Of a stretch of DNA of 64,000 nt, positions 11,498-23,642 are shown piece after piece. The stretch covers positions 127,159,639-127,223,638 of the forward strand of contig OW386292.2 of the NCBI GenBank assembly GCA_936432065.2, read 5' to 3'. The notes under the pieces are model-generated. The model searched no databases. It saw nothing but the letters and a program-made list of their open reading frames with translations, and had not been told where the DNA came from. The first letter of the stretch is position 1; every line of letters starts with the position of its first letter. A program made the translations under genes and the position numbers. The DNA comes from Rutpela maculata (Eukaryota; Arthropoda; Insecta; Coleoptera; Cerambycidae).

Positions 11498-12935
11498 TGT
11501 AGGGTACTAGCCTACATACATATTTAGGAATATCACCATGGATAATAAAAAATAACAAAAAACATATTATTATAAAAATTACATTTTGAAAATTGAAATT
11601 AAAATCTTTAAAAGTTAATTATTATTTATTTAATAGCCTCTACTTGGCTATATTGGTGACCCCGAACGTCTTCATATATCGTATGCCTTCATGTATGAGT
11701 CCATAAGAATTAAAGGCAGTTGTCACAAATTATAGTAATGAAGACTGAAGTTTAATAGCTTTTGACAGTTTTGTTAAGTATTATTGCTATTTGAAAATAA
11801 TCTCCCATGGATATTCTACAAGCTGTGTCAGTCAAGGCGAGAATGTGAAGCCGAGCGCAACTGCTCTTGCTGCTAGCAGCTTTAACGGCCTACGAAGACG
11901 ACGTCCACAACGAGGACAGCCAATTAAAGGTCGACCGTTACATAGATATTTTCGCTAGACACGGATTCCTCAGTCTCTCCATGAAGATAGTACCAAGAAA
12001 CGAATCAAACTAGATTTTCAGAAGACTTGTTATTACTTACTCAATTATGTACATGTATAGGTACGTACTCTGCTATATGACTCCCTGCAATGTAAAACCA
12101 GCTTATCAAGTGTATCAATGTATTAATTATTCACTATTTTAATTGTCTCGGCAGCTTTTCTTTAGCCAAAGCTGCTATAGCTGGTGTGACATCTTTTAGA
12201 GAAGATCAATCCAATTATGATTGCAAACTCATTCCCTATTTTAATTGTCTCGCCAGCTTTTCTTTAGCCAAAGCTGGTATAGCTGGTACGACATCTTTTA
12301 GAGAAGCTCAGTCCAATTATGATTGCAAACTCATTCACTATTTTAATTGTCTCGCCAGCTTTTCTTTAGCCAAAGCTGCTATAGCTGGTGCGACATCTTT
12401 GAGAAAAGCTCAATCCAATTGTGATTGCAAACTCATATTCACTTAGCACATGCTTGCTATTTTTATCAATTGCCTATTAGAGAAGCTCAATCCAATTATG
12501 ATTGCGAAGTCATATACATTTAGCACTATTTTTATCAATTGCCTATTAAAGAAGCTCAATCCAATTATGATTGCGAACTTTTATTCGCTTAGCATCAGTC
12601 ATATACATGCTATTATTTTATTTCAATTCATCAGTGACATATAACATACTCACATTAAGGATAATGTTATTACAAAAAGTAAATTTCCTTGTGTTACGTT
12701 ATTTTGTCAATTATCTCTCAATCTGACTTTTCTTTTTTACTAATGTCATTTATCCATCAAATCTAACTTTTATTTAAAATCTGATTTTTAATATTGATAC
12801 CTTGGTAAGTTGGTTTCTTCGTTGTAGGGAGGGAGTATATGTAGGGTACTAGCCTACATACATATTTAGGAATATCACCATGGATAATAAAAAATAACAA
12901 AAACATATTATTATAAAAATTACATTTTGAAAATT
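11498..12935 (+). mobile_element. Internally deleted LTR retrotransposon
   Basis: Two direct copies of a sequence starting TGTAGGGTACTAGCCTAC lie at 11498 and 12840. The left copy runs about 155 bp and is followed at 11654 by TGGTGACCCCGAACG, which has the position and form of a tRNA primer-binding site. The right copy is preceded by a purine run (agggagggagta), the expected polypurine tract, and is cut off after about 95 bp. Nothing resembling gag or pol survives between them; a minisatellite occupies much of the interior. Confidence 0.7.
12140..12590 (+). repeat. Minisatellite inside the deleted LTR element
   Basis: Three units of about 102 bp share 'cagcttttctttagccaaag', 'gctatagctgg' and 'caattatgattgcaaactca'. 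Shorter units built on 'gaagctcaatccaattatga' follow at about 12470-12580. The open frame across them merely translates the repeat. Confidence 0.8.
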
Positions 12936-13030
12936 CTTTGAACAATTTCGATTCAAATTGAACGCCTGGATCCGTTGTCACTGTGACAGGAACACCGAAT
13001 CGGGGTGTTCAATTTGAATCGAAATTGTTC
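12936..13030 (-). pseudogene. Gypsy integrase fragment in palindromic arrangement
   Basis: The minus strand reads 'GVPVTVTTDPGVQFESKLF', a Ty3/gypsy integrase core around the second catalytic Asp. The end of the same stretch is repeated inverted immediately after ('ttcaatttgaatcgaaattg'), making a small palindrome. It is a fragment only. Confidence 0.6.
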
Positions 13031-13039
13031 ACCACTAGT

Positions 13040-13800
13040 AAGGGAGATGTGGGAGAGTTGGTACCATGGGAGAGTTAGGACAGTGACTTTTTATACCGAT
13101 TAGTTGGTAGTGTGATACGGCTTATGTATATTTGTGAGAGAAGTAAATAAACTGCCGTATTTCGCCTGTGTGTTGTGTACTTCATATCTCAGGTAATTTT
13201 AATTGCTTTATGTACTGAAAAGTAACTTTTTTTGTTCAAATTATCCAATTCATTGCTTTGTGGGTGCAAGTATTGCTGGAGAGTTATTTTACATATAACG
13301 ACCGACGTTTTAGCTATTAAATGTTGGGGTCATTTCATGATTCACTTCCACCTAAAAATATATCTGGTCACTTTTAATGACACCGAGTAGTGAGGGAGAG
13401 TTGGCCCATCCTTATCTACCCCATTCCATGTATGAATTCATTTTCTTATATTATTTGGATCGTTCTAGGTATGCCGTTACGATACAAGAAAAAAAAAAAG
13501 AACAATCCTGTCGTTCCAAAATATATGGCCGAATTTTTACGTAAATATTTTGGCAATATTAGCGATTTGCGTTAGCAAAATTTTTTTTATTGTTTGTTGC
13601 AATATATTTTTGTTTTTCTTCTGAGCATTTGTCAGATTTTTGAATTAATTTTATTCTTTCTCGTTGTTTGTTATTTTTTGCAATAATAAAATATGTTTCC
13701 ATATCTTTGTGAAGATTTAATTACCTGTCCCAAATCTCCCCATCGCTAGTCCCAACTCTCCCTCGTAAGATGGAGATTTGGAACAAATACATGGCACTAG
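13040..13800. other. Repeat with 'GGGAGAGTTGG' and 'CCAACTCTCCC' motifs
   Basis: The words 'gggagagttgg' or 'gggagagttagg' at 13052-13080 and 13392-13403 and the inverse 'cccaactctccct' at 13750-13763 suggest a dispersed element about 740 bp long. A short frame (from 13471, basic, 'MPLRYKKKKK') has no confident family. Confidence 0.35.
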
Positions 13801-13831
13801 AAAATATTTTTCTATACCGCTAATTTAACTA

Positions 13832-14172
13832 ATATTTGCCGATGATCAGGTTGTGGTAGCAGAGGACGAAGACGATTAGGGGTATATGATTAGGAAGCTG
13901 AAGGAAGAATATGAAAAGGCAGGCTTAACTATGAATATGAGTAAATGCGAATACCTAGCAATAGGTACAGACAACCGCAATGATCTCAATCTAGAAAATT
14001 ATGTTATAAAAGGCGTGGGAAAATCTAAGTACCTCGGAGTCATATTTAATAAACAAGGAAATAGCAGGGATGAAATAATAGAAAGGAATAATAAAGGTAG
14101 AAAAGTTATAGGTGCCCTAAATTCAATCCTTTGGGAAAAGGATATTAGAAGAACAACAACGAATCATTTGAA
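13832..14172 (+). pseudogene. LINE reverse transcriptase fragment
   Basis: The frame includes the catalytic box as FADDQVVVAEDEDD, then a TAG; after a small shift it continues with 'KLKEEYEKAGLTMNMSKCEY' and 'GKSKYLGVIFNKQGNSRDEI', the palm/thumb region that follows the FADD box in non-LTR reverse transcriptases. It breaks off at 'KDIRRTTTNH', where the AT-rich element 14172-15152 begins. It is a truncated, inactive copy. Confidence 0.75.
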
Positions 14173-15152
14173 AAAAGATTTAAATACTTTACTTTTTGTC
14201 AAATGATTTAAATCAAAAATACTTTTGTCTATAAAGAAGTATTTAAATTATAAATCTTTTTGAGATTTAAATCTTTTATAATACTTAAAATCATTTTGCA
14301 AACGATTTAAGTATTTTTTACTATTTTTACTATTTTTGCTGTTTTAAATCAATGAGGTATGATCTAAATGATTTGAGAAAGTGTGTTTTAAAATTAATGA
14401 GCGGGGGGAAGATATCTAAAAGAAATTGGCGAGCGGGGGGGGGGCTCCTATTCACTAAGAAAAATGTTTAAAACGTGAAATCAGAAAGAAAAAAGCTTTA
14501 TTTTACTCGATAGAACAGCTAAGAATTTTTAGAGGTTCCATAGTATGCATTTAACCGTGTTCTGGCCGCGCAGGGTGACAAAGTTATTTAACTATTTTTT
14601 TCCAGGAATACCGTGGCTTTAGCGATACATTTTATTAGAATATTTTTTGTACAGAAACACCTGTATTTTTTATTTTTCCTACCCTGACTTAATTGAAAAT
14701 TTTTTAAAAATGGTTAAAGAATTGTTTTTTTACTTTTCTGTTCTGCATCCGAGCGAAATGTAAACTTTTCAGGATATTATTCTATACACTTTCACGAACT
14801 CATTAAAAAAAAATTAATCAGTTTGCAAATTTTTGTGGGTTTCACTATAAAATGTTCTCTGTCGTCTGGGCTAAAGGTAATTTATATAGACGGTAGTAGA
14901 AAAAGATTTAAACTACTTCTTGCGTGACTTAAATAACTTTTGTAGTATTTAAATATTAAGAAATGATTTAAATCATTAAAAAAGATTTAATTATTTTTGA
15001 AAATATTTAAATTTTATTTTTATTAAAGAAAATCAAAGATACTTTCTAAGAAGATTTAAATCATAAATCAAAAATCATTACTAAAGAAAATATTTAAACT
15101 CAAAAGATTTAAATCAAAAAAATTATTTAAATCACAAACATGATTTAAATCT
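14172..15152. mobile_element. Candidate non-autonomous hAT-like element with ATTTAAAT subterminal repeats
   Basis: Both ends carry clusters of the palindromic word (G)ATTTAAAT(C): about five near 14178-14290 and about ten near 14890-15148, in both orientations. The middle lacks them. Clustered subterminal copies of a short motif are a property of hAT transposase binding regions. Terminal inverted repeats and an 8-bp target duplication could not be fixed by eye. Confidence 0.4.
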
Positions 15153-15164
15153 CCCGCTATGTTG

Positions 15165-15895
15165 CAGGTCTGCCTTATTTAAGGCAGCAAAAAGAGCCAC
15201 ATATGAACTTGGTCTCCTATTCGATGTCAAACGAGGAGGCCGGCGCGGTGCTGACCCTGAAACAGTCACTGAGTTCCAGCCAAATCGTGTGAAAGCCCAA
15301 ATAAAAGCTGCCGAGCAGGAAAGTCTGTTCAGGCAGCATGTCGATCAACCCATACATGGTGTATTCTATAAGAACGTAGAAACACTGGGTTTGTCGACTA
15401 GGCTGACATTTGCCTTCTTGAAGTCAGCTGGGCTTAAGTCTTAGACCGAGTGATTCATTTGGCCTGCCAAGATGGTGTAATTAATACACTGGTCTACCAA
15501 AGCCACGTAATGGGTGTGGTAGAGGTCCCCCATATCAACTGCAGGACCTGCCCTCAGGCGCCAGAATCGCTGATGCATTTGCTTTCCGCATGTCCGGTAT
15601 ATGCGATTTCGGCCTACATCCATCGCCATAACGCGGAATTATGAGTGATGTACTACTATCTACGGCACTCGTACGGGGTAGACGACGTGGCTTGCGTTCC
15701 AGGAAATATCGAGTTCGTTATCGAGAACGAGAGGTGCCGAATTTATTGGAACTACTCATTCCCGACCGTCAGGCTAATTCAAGCCAACAAGCCTGACATA
15801 GTCCTCTTCGACCATCAGAACAAGGCGATGTTTGATTTATTTATTTTTGGTTTCATTGAACAGAATAGTTTAAATGAAAAAATAACATTATTGTG
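15165..15895 (+). pseudogene. LINE with restriction-like endonuclease, C-terminal fragment
   Basis: The frames contain a thumb region ('FKAAKRATYELGLLFDVKRG'), then, after a TAG near 15444, a zinc-knuckle stretch 'CRTCPQAPESLMHLLSACP' (C-x2-C...H...C) and an 'NKPDIVLFDHQNKAMFDL' stretch resembling the PD...D catalytic core of the restriction-like endonuclease of R2/NeSL-type LINEs. It is 5'-truncated and carries at least one nonsense codon and one shift. Confidence 0.65.
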
Positions 15896-15899
15896 AAAG

Positions 15900-16860
15900 T
15901 TATTAAAGTATTGCACATAACGTGCATATTTTATTCCTCTTAAAAGAAGGATATATGTTTATACTTATCCGTGATAAGATTTATGTAAAAGTTAAAATAA
16001 TTACTAGTATTTTCTGGTAAGATATTTAATTATTCTACTTTTATTTTTATTGTGGGACTATGTTATCTATTGTTTTGTTTATTAAATTAACTTCTGGTAC
16101 GAGCCACTTTATAACAGATATCTGATTTCTTAAACTATGCAGCAGCACTTGCTGATTATTATCTGAAATACTCATAGAATTATCATATCTTTCATTATAT
16201 GATCAGTGTCCAAAGTACCAAAAACCTGTTTGTAACCTTTGCCCATCCAGTTTTAATTCTTCGTGGATTAAGATTATTTACTTTGATATTAGTTTTAATG
16301 AGTTGTTGATTAAACATTCCTTTTCTAGCACCTGTTACATTTTGGGTCTAGGAAGATCTTTGCATATCTCGCCCCTTATGTTTGTTTATTGTTTTATATT
16401 TATTTATACATTATTCTAGATTGGGTCCAGCGATTTTTATGTGGACTATGACCCCGCGATAGTCATATTATAGAATCATTAAGCTACCTACATCTTGTCT
16501 AAAATGTGCAAAAATTGGAAATAAACGTAAGAACAATGTTAAAAAAGGAGCTTTTTGGCCCATCCGTGGTAAAGTGTGGAAGTCATCTTTTTTTTTCACT
16601 TTTGGGATGCTGAAAACGAATCCTTCATCCGTTTTGGCGAAAAATCTCGGGAACACATTAAAAAACAACCCTTATTTAGGGGTGACATTGGATTTGATAT
16701 TAGAATTTGCTACTAGAATTAGAACTACAAGAGGTTATTCTTTTGCAAGAAACTCTCTTAAAATACTAAGTTTCGATAACTAAGTAGAAAAAGAATGTAG
16801 AAAAAACCAAATTCACTCCTCGCCAAAAGTCATTTAAATAATTATAATTATTAATTATAT
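15900..16860. other. AT-rich stretch, nothing recognised
   Basis: No credible gene, repeat boundary or RNA gene could be supported. Two opposing 66-69 codon frames near 16470-16780 overlap one another and show no family resemblance. Confidence 0.35.
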
Positions 16861-16861
16861 A

Positions 16862-16967
16862 ACGGGATTAACAAGCCTTTAATCTATGAGAAAAAATGTG
16901 CACTCGAGGCGCAGCCGAAATTCACATTTTTTCAAGTAGATTGAAAGGCTGTTAATCCCCGAATGTA
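16862..16967. repeat. Hairpin beside a tyrosine-recombinase relic
   Basis: 'gggattaacaagcctttaat' pairs with 'gaaaggctgttaatcccc', with inner arms 'aaaaaatgtg' and 'cacattttttc'. 'gcctttaatcta' recurs at about 18314-18326, beyond the recombinase relic, so the hairpin probably marks one end of that element. Confidence 0.5.
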
Positions 16968-17125
16968 ATTCAACGTTTTATCCACGACCACGGCCAAATT
17001 AGTTTATTTTGACTAAGAATATTTTGATTTTGAGCAGAAAAATAGAAGGTCTTTGAATCGTTTCTATGACATGAGTTTATATATTAGTTGACAAAAGCGA
17101 AAAATTTGCAAAATCGACAGAAAAA

Positions 17126-18168
17126 ATGAGTGAGAATGCTGAGAATTTCTTCATTCCGACTGAAATCATGCAAGAAGCTCAAGAAGCAGCATTACGTCTG
17201 TTACCAGCGAAAAGCAAAAGTGTATACGAGAAGGAATTGGTGGAATTCGACAACTGGCGAAAAAAAGGGGCATAGAAGTAGCAATTACAGAAGAGGTGCT
17301 ACTTTTTCAATGTGGAGAAACGGTTTGCTGCCTCTTCAATGTGGACAAAGTATTCCATGTTAAAATCAACGTTGAAAGTGCACAAAGGTATTGATATTTC
17401 AAAGTATGGTAAACTTACTTAATATTTGAAATCCGAATTAAGAAATTATAAACCAAGGAAGGCAAAGATACCGGAGAGAAACCAAATCGAAAAATTTTTG
17501 AAAGAAGCAGAGGAATATTTACAAGTTAAGGTAGGAAATACACGATGTCAATATTTCAATTTATATATTGAGCTTTTTATTTCACTCGTTAAAGGGAGTG
17601 GCAGGTGCTTGTCGGTGTAATGAATTAACCTTTTTGGATATCAGCCATGTTCAAGACAAAGGTAAGTTACCTGTGCGTACTCATTCCGGATACGAAAACT
17701 AACATTTCAAGAAGTTTTTCACGGTCATGGAAGAAGCTTTTTCAGTCAATGCTGTAGAAATGTGTCGAAAATACATCAATTTGCGACTTAAAATGGCCGA
17801 TGGGAGATTTTTCTTGAGATATGTAGCTGGAAATGTACTACACAACATGCAGTCATCAACACAATTTCGAAAACCTTTTCAAAAGTGGCTTCATTTCTTG
17901 GGCTCCTTGATCCAGAAAGTTTTACCTGACATGGAATGAGGCGTCCTTCGGCAACATTGCTGGCCAATGCTGGGGTGATATTACCACTATCAAGAGTCAC
18001 GGTGGTTGAAAATCGACTACGGTAGCGGAAAGTTATATAGAAGAATCACTATCCAGCAAGATGGCAATAACTGAAAAAATCCAGGTTCTACCGTATACAT
18101 CGACTAGCACGGTTACCAATGTCGGCGAAGTTGTGGACCTCTCCAGTTCTTTTTCAGAAAAACCTTAG
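17126..18168 (+). pseudogene. Tyrosine recombinase (Crypton/phage-integrase type) relic
   Basis: From an ATG at 17126 the frame encodes an N-terminal SAM-like core-binding region (FIPTEIMQEAQEAALRLLPA, then SKSVYEKELVEFDNW). After shifts come 'SELRNYKPRKAKIPERNQIE', the box containing the first catalytic Arg ('VAGACRCNELTFLDISHV'), a linker ending near 'FFTVMEEAFSVNA', and a C-terminal part with an RRPSATLLANAG box, a 'KSHGGW' box and 'VAESYIEESL', where the Tyr would be the nucleophile. At least three frameshifts and several stops lie between these blocks. The order Arg, then H/R box, HxxW and Tyr is that of tyrosine recombinases. Confidence 0.7.
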
Positions 18169-18634
18169 CGAGTTAATTTGATTGATACGGTCAAAATGAC
18201 AAAAAGACCGTTCTTGATATAAATGTTAATGTTAATATTATTAGTAATTCTAAATAAAATCCTATAAAATCGAAGCGTGGCATTATGAATTCTAATTCAC
18301 TAGTGTATTAAAGGGCCTTTAATCTACGGAAAATTGACGTATTATACCTTCCTAATATAGTGGTCATGAATAAAAGATTTTTTTAATATAAGAAACAAGT
18401 AATATTTTCTGGATAGTGATATGCACACCGTACACTCCAACCCCCAAAAGTGTGAGAAATATTCAGTTAAAATTTATTCTACGCTGTGAAATACATACAC
18501 AAACAAATATTGACAATTTTTAAATAAAACACTTGTTTTCCATCCTCTTCCGAAGTTTTGTAGATATATTAAAATGGGATTTATATCGGTGGTACTAAAT
18601 CATTTTATACCATACATAAAATACGGATAATACC
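18169..18634. other. AT-rich stretch with no recognised gene
   Basis: The segment contains the second copy of the 'gcctttaatcta' word (about 18314) that also occurs in the hairpin at 16862. Nothing else is recognised. Confidence 0.4.
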
Positions 18635-18639
18635 ATGGT

Positions 18640-20700
18640 ATACTATCTTCGCATCTCTAGTCTCAACACACACTTATTAATAAAGAAAATACAAAATATT
18701 ACACAATCATCTAGTTATAGGATAAAGGTACCAAAGAAACGCAAAAATTGGATAACTCCTAGTTTAATTAAATCATCCAATAAAAAAAATGAATTATATA
18801 GAAAACTTAGGAATGACCCAAACAATATACAGTTAAAACAAGAATACAACGAATACAGAAATAGATTAAGTAGTTAATAAAAGCAGCTAAAAATGAATAT
18901 TTCAAACAGCAACTGCAAACATCTAACACAAGTAAAATCATTTGGCTAACAGTAAAAAATATGACAGGACATGTAAATAAAAATAGAAATGAAATTCAGA
19001 AATTAAAATATGAAAACCTTTATATCACTGATAAGGAAAATATAACAGAGGAATTTGTCACATATTTCACTAATATAGGAAAAACTTTGGCTAACAAAAT
19101 ATCAAATAACAACAACAAATTTAATAGTGGAAACAGGGTTGTAAGTTCTATGTTCTTCCATTGCACAACAGCTGAAGAGACAAAGGAAATTATTTCCAAT
19201 TTAAAACCACATACTTCTCCGGGTATCGATGGCATCTCTTCAGAAGTGTTGAAAGCTCTAAAAGACAATGTTGCTATTATCCTAGCTGAATAATAAATAA
19301 GTCAATTGAAACCGGCTATTTTCCAACAGCGTTTAAATATAGCATTATCAAACCAATATTTAAGACAGGTGATGAAGAAAAAACTGAGAATTACAGACCA
19401 ATTTCATTAGTGTCAAACTTGGCCAAGATATATGAAAAAGTCATTAAACAACGCCTTACCGCCTACTTAAACAAACATAAATTGTTGTCAGAAAAACAGT
19501 TTGGCTTTCGAGAAATAAGTCCATCCAAGACCTTACTGATCTCATATTAGTCCAGTAGAATTAGTAAAAAAAAGACTGAAGTTTATTGTAATTCGTTTCA
19601 GGATGCCACGTGGATTAAACGATAGTTTTATTGATTATGAACATGACCCTGAATTTGGTCCGCTTTTTGACCGCCGGAACATTGTTTATTTAACGATTTA
19701 TTGTTGAAAAATTCCAAAAAATCGACTTTTTTAAAAATAACTCAAAGACCTTCGATGACCTTAGGTTTTTCAATTTGTAGACACTGTTATAACTTTGAAA
19801 AACGTTTAATTTGAGAGGAGTTTCGTTTAGAACGCTCGAAAATTTGTTTAAATTATTGCAAAGAACCGCGAAAATTTCATCACGCTCCCCAGATTAAAAA
19901 AAAAAGTCAAAATAGGAGAAACGGTAAATTTTTGGTTGGCGCACGGATTTGAACTCGTCTCGATCATTTTATGAACGATATTGCAAAATGTTTACTTGTT
20001 TAAACGTTATTAGCAAAAAACCTAACCTCAAAATGTGACTCTTTTTCAAGCGCCATTTTGAAGTTGAAAATAATGCAAATTTGATTTACCATTAATGAAA
20101 ACAAGAAAAATGATTGTCCGGATTTTACATTATTTATGTTTTTAATAAACAAATTTTTCTTAAACTAATTAAAATTTTTTGATGCAATTTTAGGGGTAAC
20201 TTTAGGGTAATAAAGGACATATTTTGTCAAAGTTTCAAGCACTAAAGTGTTTTTGTTAAGGAATTAAGAATATTTGCAAATTGCGAAAATTTTCGCGGTT
20301 TTTTGCAATTATCTAAACAAATTTTCAAGCGTTTTAAACAAAACACCTCTCAAATTAACCGTTTTTCAAAGTTCTAACAGTATCTACAAATTGAAAAACC
20401 TCGTTAAAGGTTTTTGAGTTATCTTTAAAAAAGTCGATTTTTTTGAATTTTTCAACAACAAATCGTTAAATAAACAATGTTCCGGCGGTCAAAAAGTGGA
20501 TCAAATTCAGGGTCATGTTCGTAATCAATAAAACTATCGTTTAATCCACGTGGCATCCTGAAACGAATTACAATATGCATATTTGCTAATTTCGCTGACC
20601 TATATATTCTTCAATAAATAAGCATAAAAAATCTGCGTGTGTATTTTTAGACCTAGCAAAAGCGTTTGACACCGTAAATCTGATGCAGAGCTATTCAACG
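18640..20700 (+). pseudogene. LINE reverse transcriptase relic split by a foldback insertion
   Basis: The left part runs from about 18640 to 19560 in several frames. It shows 'RKNWITPSLIKSSNKKNELY', the linker 'NLKPHTSPGIDGISSEVLKA' (the SPG.DG box of reverse transcriptases), 'YSIIKPIFKTGDEEKTENYR' with 'PISLVSN', and 'KQFGFRE'. The coding sense resumes at about 20600 beyond a 1-kb insertion with 'IYSSINKHKKSACVFLDLAK' and 'AFDTVN', which is the next reverse transcriptase block carrying the first catalytic Asp. The relic is of jockey-like type, with multiple stops and shifts. Confidence 0.75.
19555..20600. mobile_element. Foldback DNA element inserted in the LINE relic
   Basis: Two inverted arms of about 300 bp, at 19580-19880 and 20275-20580, share 'ttcaggatgccacgtggatt', 'gaccgccggaacattgttta' and 'tttttcaatttgtaga' with few differences. 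The outer ends are weaker ('tagtccagtagaattag' versus the complement of 'ctaatttcgctgacc') and lie in TA-rich target sequence. The central 400 bp is non-coding. The reading sense of the LINE is continuous across it. Confidence 0.75.
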
Positions 20701-20780
20701 GGTAGGAAACAAATTGTCAATTAGAAAAATGTGTATTTAACAAATATTTGTTCATATTAATTTTGAAAGATCTCAAATGT

Positions 20781-22030
20781 CTAACCTCTTTCATTGCAGA
20801 AGAAAATGTTTGGACCTAAATAAGTGGGTTTTTCCTTAGACAATTTATATTTACAAATGGGGATATAAAAATTATTATTTTGTTTAGTCTCAATTTTGTG
20901 GACATCTTTAGGTAACATAAAGTTGGATTTATGTTTAAAATCATACACACACAATTCATAAACACATACAAGGGTCAATATTTTAAAATCTTTGAACAAT
21001 CCTCTACATGATTCTACACTGGAAACATTTGCAATGGACGTTAAAATTCGCTTTTGAACGATAAAAACATCTAAGAATATAGTGGAACTACCCCGAACAC
21101 ATATTCCATATCTTAATCTAGATCCTAACCGTTCTCGTTTCATAATTGATCTAATATTTCTGAACAAATAACTAACTGTACTTAATTTTGATATCAAGTT
21201 ACCACAGTGAGCCTTCAAATTTAGACACTCCAATGTTATTCCTAAAAATTTATTTTGCTTCTCACTTTTTAATGTGACCCCATTTATTTTAATATTATTT
21301 AATTTGGAACATTCTTTTTGCCTGTTATGAAACCTTATAACAGTTGTCTTATCTTTGTTCAAAAAAAGTGAATTATGATCATACCAATTACATAAAGTAT
21401 GCATCACAGTATTACATTCATATGTCAATAATTCGTCCGATATATCGGAGACCAACAAAGATTTACACTGAGAATGCGTTGTGTCTAGCTGTCAAGGTCA
21501 TTCATGTATAATATAAACAGTATTAGCCCCAATACAGACCCTTGAGGGACACCAGTATTCACCGGTCTGTACTTAGAGTTAATTTTAAAGGTGGCTTTGG
21601 TACTAGTGTGTGTCAGACTAACATGGTGCTTTCTATTTTTCAAAAAAGAGGCTACCCAATCATATGCTACACCTCGTATACCGTATAAGTATAATTTGTT
21701 CAATAACTTGTCACGCTCGACGCAGTCGATGGCTCTACTCAGATCGCGAAAGATCCCAACAGGGCACCCGCCTGCCTCGATATATTCTATTAATTTGTTA
21801 TAAAAGGCGTACACGGCAATACTGGCAGATTTATTTTCTGGGAATCCATGTTGATTTTCCAAAATTATATTATATTTCTCAATCAATTTTAAAAATCGAG
21901 CAAGATATGAATATTCAAAAATGATTGAAAATCAAGAAGGAATCGTGACTGGTCGATAATTCTCCATATTTTGTGAATAATATTTTTTGTAAATAGGTAT
22001 GACGTTACCTACTTTAAGTCTTTCAGGAAA
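20781..22030 (-). pseudogene. LINE reverse transcriptase relic, minus strand
   Basis: Read leftward, the order is 'FPERLKVGNVIPIYKK', a degraded 'NYRPV', then the 133-codon frame 21886-21485 with 'VGIFRDLSRAIDCVERDKLL' and 'VNTGVPQGSVLGLILFILYM', and then, after a frame break where the YADD box should be, the 225-codon frame 21458-20781 with 'NWYDHNSLFLNKDKTTVIRF' and 'FLGITLECL'. The order (fingers, palm, thumb, C-terminal region) is that of jockey/Rex-type LINEs. The catalytic YADD itself is lost at the break and the N-terminal endonuclease is missing. Confidence 0.8.
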
Positions 22031-22944
22031 CTACCAATAATGAAAGATAGATTAACTAGTTATGTAATTAATGTAGCGGATCTGGCGAGAAAAAGAGGAG
22101 TTTTGAAACCAACTTTTAAAAAAATTTTTTTTGACAATTCGATTACACACGTTCTCTTTTATCATGTTATCAACTTAGTTCAGCTTAATCACACGGGGCG
22201 GCGGAGGAATTCGCATTTAAAATTCGCAAAAACACGTTTTTCCACGATAACTTTGTTATTATTGACTTGACGAAAAAAAGTAAAATTAAAAAATGAAGAT
22301 CTCGCGGAAGCGCATAATCTGGTAATTTTTTTTTCAAATCGGACGGTAACTTTTCGTGAAAATTTTTTTTGAAAATACTCGTTTTTTTACCCTAACACTA
22401 ATACACAAAAAAGTAATTCCTTAATTTTTTTTACGAAAAAAAGAAATTAGGGGGATGAGATTTTTTTGAGATAGGTGAAATAGATAAAAATTGATGGAGC
22501 CGGAGGATTGGGGTGGTGGGCCAATTAGGGGAGGGGAGGGAGGTAGGGAAAGGAAAATTATTCAATCCCCTCGAACTTTTTTCCCTGTCGTGCGATTCAA
22601 AAACCAAAATGGGATTTGTTCATTATTACGTCTAATATTTGACTGAATAATTTTTTTTTATTTTTTTCAAAATAAACAAACTTGTGGGAGGGGAAAAACC
22701 TTTTGCATTTTTTTTAAATGCGTTTTTGAGTACGAAGGAAAGAGCTCAGAAGAGACATTTTTTTACAGGTAAGTGAGATTTTTTTTATCTTTAATTTAAA
22801 AAAAATATATCGCAATCCAAGTAATAGGAAGGGAGGGAGGGGGCATAATGCGTTTGCGGGAATAAAGGGTTAAGTAAAAGGGATAGGGACGTCGGAGCTT
22901 AATATTCGGATATATAAATCTTTTTTCCATCTTAATATTTTATC

Positions 22945-23192
22945 TGTTCAGTTATATTTTTACATTTATATTTTTATATTTGAAATTTACTTAAATGTAT
23001 ATGTAAGATAATATCACTCTCCCCACCACTATTAGCAGTTTGTGGACCAGCCTACTGGATTGGACGGAGAGTCAGTATGTAATAGATATTCATATGTAAC
23101 TGATGCAAATAAAATCACAGTCCACACAAAACAAGTTTACTATTCATTCAATCAATTCATATTATCCAGAATCAGGGAAACAAGTCCCAACA
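22945..23192 (+). repeat. BEL/Pao 5' LTR
   Basis: The LTR runs TGTTCAG...CCCAACA, 248 bp. It differs from the 3' LTR at four positions, for example gtggacc versus gtgaacc and aactgatgc versus aactgttgc. Confidence 0.92.
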
Positions 23193-23642
23193 AATGGTCC
23201 TTCCAGCAGGATAAAAACAAAAGCAATAGTACAAAAATTACAAGTGAAAAACAATTAATTCAATTCTACGACGCAAAGTAGTAAAATCAGTGTTTCAACG
23301 CATCAACAGTGAGGCCCGGCTAGGGAGCAAAGCGTGTCGGCAATCAGCGTCAAGCACACAAGCAATAGCGGCGAGCGCGGTTTCAAGGCAACGTGGTTTC
23401 CAGCGAATGCCAGCCAGCGAACGCGTTCAAATCATCATATCAGGCAACAAGTGGGGTGGACAACTTCTACAGAAGCGTGGTCGAGACCTGGTGCAACTAC
23501 AATTGTTCATAGGCGGCTCGTAAATGTGGTAGGCAATAAAATAAAGCAGCAAATGTAAGTCATCCTTTCTTATCCATCATTCTTATTTATTTATTCAGCC
23601 AAACTTTATTTGTGTTGAATGTTTTTCTAATTATTATTTAAC

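Noticed and set aside
12186..12644. Possible repeat protein genes
   Set aside because: The frames only translate minisatellite units within a deleted LTR element.
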